Part shown: positions 5,016 through 5,347 of the stretch, piece after piece
How positions within the stretch are numbered: the first letter of the stretch is position 1
Layout: each line of letters starts with the position of its first letter
From: M55B120 sp964426155
GTDB taxonomy: Bacteria > Actinomycetota > Humimicrobiia > Humimicrobiales > Humimicrobiaceae
DNA: 5,347 nt
Direction: 5' to 3'
Assembly (NCBI GenBank): GCA_964426155.1
Contig: CAYROY010000072.1
Coordinates: 1 to 5,347 of the forward strand
Notes under the pieces: model-generated
What the model saw: the letters and a program-made list of their open reading frames with translations, nothing else
What the model was told of the DNA's origin: nothing
The model's database searches: none
Position numbers and translations under genes: made by a program

Positions 5016-5347
5016 ATGTCAAAAATAAGAAAAAAACATATAAATAAACGTGGCAGACCGTTCAGAGTGTTTATAGGGATTGTTGCTGCGGTTACAGTAA
5101 TCAATCTCTTTTTCATTGTTGTACTATCCGGTTTTTCTATGTTCATGCTGCAGGCAGTAAATCAATTTTTAAAAGACCTTCCCAGCATAGAAGACTTTAC
5201 ACCTACTGAATCTGCCCTTACATCTAAGATATATGCAGCAGACGGAAAACTTATAGCTACATTTCATGGCGAGCAGAACCGTGAACTTGTAAGTCTGGAT
5301 CAGATACCCAGAAATCTTATAAATGCAGTACTTGCAATAGAAGATGA
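5016..5347 (+). CDS. Class A penicillin-binding protein (GT51 transglycosylase), N-terminal fragment
   Basis: The frame from ATG at 5016 is open to the right edge, giving 110 complete codons. It encodes a basic cytoplasmic N-terminus (KIRKKHINKRGRP), one transmembrane helix (about 18-45), then extracytoplasmic sequence typical of PBP1A-type enzymes: LPSIEDFTP (55-63), SKIYAADGKLIATF (70-83), the pattern R89-E-L-V-x-L-D-Q-I-P (89-98) and LINAVLAIED (101-110). The last residues are the start of the GT51 catalytic motif (E-D-x-x-F-x-x-H-x-G), with E109 as the expected catalytic glutamate. Class A PBPs polymerise and cross-link peptidoglycan from lipid II on the outer face of the membrane; the transpeptidase domain lies outside the window. 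The Shine-Dalgarno is weak (GGA, 10 nt upstream). An in-frame TTG at 5001 is an alternative start, and a TAA at 4995 excludes anything further up. It is transcribed divergently from the lipoprotein gene. Confidence 0.92.
   Translation, partial: MSKIRKKHINKRGRPFRVFIGIVAAVTVINLFFIVVLSGFSMFMLQAVNQFLKDLPSIEDFTPTESALTSKIYAADGKLIATFHGEQNRELVSLDQIPRNLINAVLAIED

Overview
This is an AT-rich bacterial chromosomal segment (roughly mid-30s % GC by eye) with compact housekeeping and cell-envelope genes. I see no insertion sequence, phage gene, CRISPR array, tRNA or rRNA. A YhaM-type exoribonuclease, GGAGG Shine-Dalgarno sites, a GTG start, a lipobox lipoprotein, a membrane-anchored NEW3 protein and a GH38 mannosidase suggest a Gram-positive-type or deep-branching anaerobe. 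Clostridia-like Bacillota, Atribacterota and low-GC uncultured Actinomycetota are all possible; this placement is weak inference and the window does not settle it.

Layout, left to right. 1-227 (-): N-terminal 75 codons of a probable GH38 alpha-mannosidase, running off the left edge. 228-444: AT-rich spacer with that gene's ribosome-binding site and a weak promoter candidate. 445-1509 (-): yhaM-like 3'-5' exoribonuclease (OB fold plus HD domain) with an unusual charged tail ending in QAGLF. 1530-2312 (-): surE, a 5'/3'-nucleotidase, 20 nt upstream of yhaM in the same direction. 2313-2577: spacer with a good sigma70/sigmaA-type promoter for surE and a hairpin filling most of its short leader. 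2578-3477 (-): secreted, membrane-anchored protein with two NEW3-like beta domains. 3478-3637: spacer with a strong Shine-Dalgarno site and an AT-only palindrome. 3638-4807 (-): lipoprotein related to sugar-ABC periplasmic binding proteins. 4808-5015: divergent intergenic region. 5016-5347 (+): first 110 codons of a class A penicillin-binding protein, running off the right edge just as the GT51 active site begins.

The clearest functional unit is surE-yhaM. An exonuclease that releases nucleoside monophosphates is co-transcribed with a phosphatase that dephosphorylates them, a plausible nucleotide-turnover pair. The lipoprotein, the NEW3 protein and the PBP all act outside or at the membrane but have no visible partner genes here; neither the solute-binding lipoprotein nor the NEW3 protein has an ABC transporter next to it. 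I do not see a clearly new system. The points most worth a second look are the QAGLF tail on YhaM, the surE leader, the 12-bp coding repeat in the lipoprotein linker, and the two orphan extracytoplasmic proteins.
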